6,526 nucleotides of DNA, from assembly GCA_007120485.1 (NCBI GenBank), contig SKNP01000511.1, positions 1 through 6,526 of the forward strand, given 5' to 3'. The stretch is from Nitriliruptoraceae bacterium. Its GTDB lineage: Bacteria; Actinomycetota; Nitriliruptoria; Nitriliruptorales; Nitriliruptoraceae. The first letter of the stretch is position 1; each line of letters opens with the position of its first letter. Under the pieces are notes generated by a model that ran no database searches, was not told the origin of the DNA, and was given only the letters and a program-made list of their open reading frames with translations. The position numbers were made by a program, and so were the translations under genes. Below, one piece after another: positions 5,180 through 6,526 of this stretch.

Positions 5180-5815
5180 TCAGCGGCCGGTCGGCGGCGG
5201 AGGCGGTCCGTCCGCGTCATCGTCCGACGGGTCGTCGTTGCGGGGGTCGTCGTCGCGCGGGCCGGTGGCGCGGAGATCGTCATCACGTGGGCCGTCGTCC
5301 TGGGGGTCGATGCCGCGGGGGTCGTCATCGTGAGGGGTGTCATCGCCGGGGCCGTCGTCCCGCGGGTCCCTCGAGGCCGAGGCGAGCCGTGGGTCGGGTG
5401 GACCGTCCGGTAGGTCACCGTCGATGTCCGCCGGCTCGTCGCCCGGCCACGGCGGAAGGTCCGACAGTTCCAGACGCTGAGGCGCCCGCCCCTGGTCCCA
5501 GTCGCGCATGCGCTTGGGGTAGCCGACCTTCTTCGCGTCGTAGAGGGGGATGTTCACCTCGTTGCAGAACTCCCCGGCGTGCCGCGGATCCTTGATCGGT
5601 CGACGCAGGTACTCCCCGTCGTCGGCGACCAGCAACAGCGTGGTCGAGTACATGTTGGTCTTCGGCTCGAGGTACGCCTCGACGCTGATGCGCGACCGGA
5701 CGAACTCCTCCAGTTCCTTGGTCGAACTTCGGGAGGACTTGTCCATCGACGGCGGCGGTGTGCGTCGCTTCGACTCGCCGCGCAGCCAGGCGCGCAGCCG
5801 GTCGGAGAAGCCCAC
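5180..5815 (-). CDS. conserved hypothetical protein with Asp-rich pentapeptide-repeat tail
   Basis: A 211-residue protein. The GTG start (5815) has GAGG (5824-5821) 5 bases upstream. Residues 1-35 are basic and Ser-rich. Residues 36-108 form a compact domain with ISVEAYLEPKTNMYSTTLLLVADDGEYLRRP and IPLYDAKKVGYPKRMRDWD. This resembles short actinobacterial hypothetical proteins that share the VE-x(3)-EP-x-T and Y-D-x(3)-VGYP-x-RMRD signatures; I know no assigned function. Residues 120-150 are Pro/Asp-rich. Residues 153-202 consist of ten consecutive acidic pentapeptides of the form DD-x-P-(R/x), followed by GPPPPPTGR. No signal peptide or membrane helix is seen, so it is probably cytoplasmic with a disordered, very acidic tail. 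It lies 72 bases after the epimerase gene and 3 bases before the dehydrogenase gene on the same strand, so it is likely co-transcribed with the dehydrogenase. Confidence 0.75.
   Translation of the reverse strand: MGFSDRLRAWLRGESKRRTPPPSMDKSSRSSTKELEEFVRSRISVEAYLEPKTNMYSTTLLLVADDGEYLRRPIKDPRHAGEFCNEVNIPLYDAKKVGYPKRMRDWDQGRAPQRLELSDLPPWPGDEPADIDGDLPDGPPDPRLASASRDPRDDGPGDDTPHDDDPRGIDPQDDGPRDDDLRATGPRDDDPRNDDPSDDDADGPPPPPTGR
5210..5359 (-). repeat. 15-bp coding tandem repeat: ten acidic pentapeptides (consensus DDxPR)
   Basis: Codons 153-202 of the conserved hypothetical gene read as DDGPG, DDTPH, DDDPR, GIDPQ, DDGPR, DDDLR, ATGPR, DDDPR, NDDPS and DDDAD, an exact five-residue (15-bp) period with divergence between units. 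Pro is at the fourth position in eight of ten units. The domain is otherwise unrelated to the classical pentapeptide-repeat (ALNLS-type) fold. The acidic, Pro-spaced composition predicts a disordered tail. Confidence 0.88.
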
Positions 5816-5887
5816 GGTTGCCTCGGATCCAGAGGGAGGATGGTCACACCCAGGCTATCCGCGCTGGTCAGGTGTGTGCCGTGTCGG

Positions 5888-6310
5888 TCAGGCGGTCTCC
5901 TCGGCCGGGGCGTCCTCGACCAGCTCCACCAGCACCCCGCCGGTTCCCTTCGGGTGGACGAACGCGATCGTGTGCCCGCCGCCACCTCGACGTGGTTCCT
6001 CGTCGATCAGGCGGACACCCTGGTCGCGGAGGTGCTCGAGCGCACCGTCGACCGACGGGACCCCGAAGCCGAGGTGGTGCAGACCCGGACCGTTGCGCTC
6101 CAGGTAGCGCGCGATCGGCGAGTCGTCGCGGGTCGGCTGCAGCAGCTGCAGCCACACCCCGCCGACGTCGATCATGGCTTCCTCCACCCCGTCGGACTCC
6201 ACCACCTCGCGGTGGGACGCGGTCAGGCCGAACGAACGCTCGTACAGCTCCAAGGTCGCGTCGAGATCCTCCACGGCGATCGCGATCTGATCGATTCGGG
6301 TGACGTCCAC
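5888..6310 (-). CDS. mce: methylmalonyl-CoA epimerase (VOC family)
   Basis: A 140-residue protein from a GTG start, with GGAG (6319-6316) 5 bases upstream. It interconverts (2S)- and (2R)-methylmalonyl-CoA in the propionyl-CoA to succinyl-CoA route. Two beta-alpha-beta3 VOC modules are visible: IDQIAIAVEDLDATLELYERSFGL, and GPGLHHLGFGVPSVDGALEHL with its characteristic continuation LIDEEPRRG..IAFVHPKGTGGVLVELVE. By comparison with the Propionibacterium enzyme (ligands His12, Gln65, His91, Glu141), the metal ligands here would be Gln8, Gln55, His79 and Glu129. The first ligand position, normally His in IDH-x-x-IAV, is Gln (codon CAG). The length and remaining motifs are normal. It is divergent from the thiolase at 6492, a pairing known from other actinobacteria such as Streptomyces, which supports the assignment. 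Confidence 0.93.
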   Translation of the reverse strand: MDVTRIDQIAIAVEDLDATLELYERSFGLTASHREVVESDGVEEAMIDVGGVWLQLLQPTRDDSPIARYLERNGPGLHHLGFGVPSVDGALEHLRDQGVRLIDEEPRRGGGGHTIAFVHPKGTGGVLVELVEDAPAEETA

Positions 6311-6354
6311 GGTGGCTCCGGATCCTCGGCGGTGACCTGCATCGTGCCACGTCG

Positions 6355-6414
6355 CCGTCCGCCGGACGGTGCCGGACCGCCCGCGGGTCCGTCCGCATGA
6401 CCGTGCCGGACGGT
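6355..6414. promoter_or_regulatory. GCCGGAC motif cluster in the divergent epimerase-thiolase promoter region
   Basis: GCCGGAC occurs at 6361-6367, 6371-6377 and 6405-6411. The ten bases GCCGGACGGT are identical at 6361-6370 and 6405-6414. CCGTCC (6355-6360) and GGACGG (6364-6369) also form a perfect 6-bp inverted repeat around a 3-base centre. All lie in the 181 bp between the epimerase start (6310) and the thiolase start (6492), a region that must hold promoters for both. A possible thiolase -10 element (TACGCT, 6455-6460) has no clear -35. Spacings of 10 and 34 bases suggest binding on one helix face, but the high GC content makes chance matches likely. Confidence 0.35.
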
Positions 6415-6491
6415 CGGCCGCGCGATCAACCCGTGCTCGTGCGTCGTGGACGCCTACGCTTCAGGTGTCGCCGTCGTATCAGGAGTCCGCT

Positions 6492-6526
6492 GTGGAAGAG
6501 GTCGTCGTCGTTGGGTACGCCCGGAC
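6492..6526 (+). CDS. acetyl-CoA acetyltransferase (thiolase family), N-terminal fragment at window edge
   Basis: Only 11 full codons are visible: GTG start, then MEEVVVVGYAR, continuing with AC (Thr if the next codon is ACN). This matches the opening strand of thiolases (M-x-x-V-V-I-V-G-x-A-R-T-P). AGGAG at 6481-6485 lies 6 bases ahead of the start and fixes it. Thiolases condense or cleave acyl-CoA units and would work with hydroxyacyl-CoA dehydrogenase in acetoacetyl-CoA or beta-oxidation chemistry. The divergent epimerase neighbour matches a known actinobacterial gene pair and strengthens a call resting on few residues. Confidence 0.72.
   Translation, partial: MEEVVVVGYAR

Noticed and set aside
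5210..5359. Membership of the classical pentapeptide-repeat family
   Set aside because: That family has an A-(D/N)-L-x-x pattern with a central hydrophobic residue. Here the units are DD-x-P-R with no central Leu/Phe pattern.
3575..5413. Very long plus-strand open frame
   Set aside because: It overlaps the lipoprotein gene in another frame and then runs antisense to the dehydrogenase and hypothetical genes, which have clear motifs. The product is Arg/Gly/Asp-rich low complexity, typical of a GC-rich shadow frame.

Overview
The window is very GC-rich with strong G/C at third codon positions, frequent GTG starts and purine-rich ribosome binding sites. Most genes have actinobacterial-type homologues: a C-x2-C / H-W-H-x2-C small protein, an anchored plus a soluble cyclophilin, and methylmalonyl-CoA epimerase divergent from a thiolase. 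Several products are strikingly acidic (the anchored cyclophilin, the lipoprotein linker and the Asp-rich tail at 5210-5359). This would fit a deep-branching, possibly salt-tolerant actinobacterium, but that placement is inference only.

Plus strand, left half. Positions 1-449 hold the C-terminal half of a 3-hydroxybutyryl-CoA dehydrogenase-type enzyme, followed by a GC-rich hairpin. Next come a small hydrophobic protein (542-916, DUF1232-like at best) and a 70-residue zinc-binding-type protein (924-1136). Two cyclophilin peptidyl-prolyl isomerases follow: a membrane-anchored extracytoplasmic one with acidic insertions (1242-2192) and a plain cytosolic one (2276-2791). A 320-bp gap (2792-3111) carries a hairpin and a 33-bp tandem repeat. 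It precedes a lipoprotein gene (3112-3954) with a Ser/Asp/Gly-rich linker and one PD40-like propeller motif.

Minus strand, right half. Reading from right to left: methylmalonyl-CoA epimerase (6310-5888); a conserved hypothetical protein with an Asp-rich pentapeptide-repeat tail (5815-5180); and, three bases after its stop, a medium-chain zinc-type dehydrogenase (5176-4112). The lipoprotein and dehydrogenase genes converge on a 21-bp tandem repeat with G-quadruplex potential (3966-4071). At the right edge a thiolase gene starts on the plus strand (6492), divergent from the epimerase. The 181-bp region between them carries three copies of a GCCGGAC motif.

Functionally, the two ends concern acyl-CoA metabolism: hydroxyacyl-CoA dehydrogenase, epimerase of the propionyl/methylmalonyl-CoA route, and thiolase. 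The middle concerns protein folding and the cell envelope. I see no defence system, mobile element, CRISPR array, tRNA or rRNA. The points most worth a second look are changed metal-ligand positions in two enzymes, a calcium-loop-like acidic insertion in the exported cyclophilin, and three unrelated tandem-repeat arrays (33, 21 and 15 bp periods) within about 2.6 kb.
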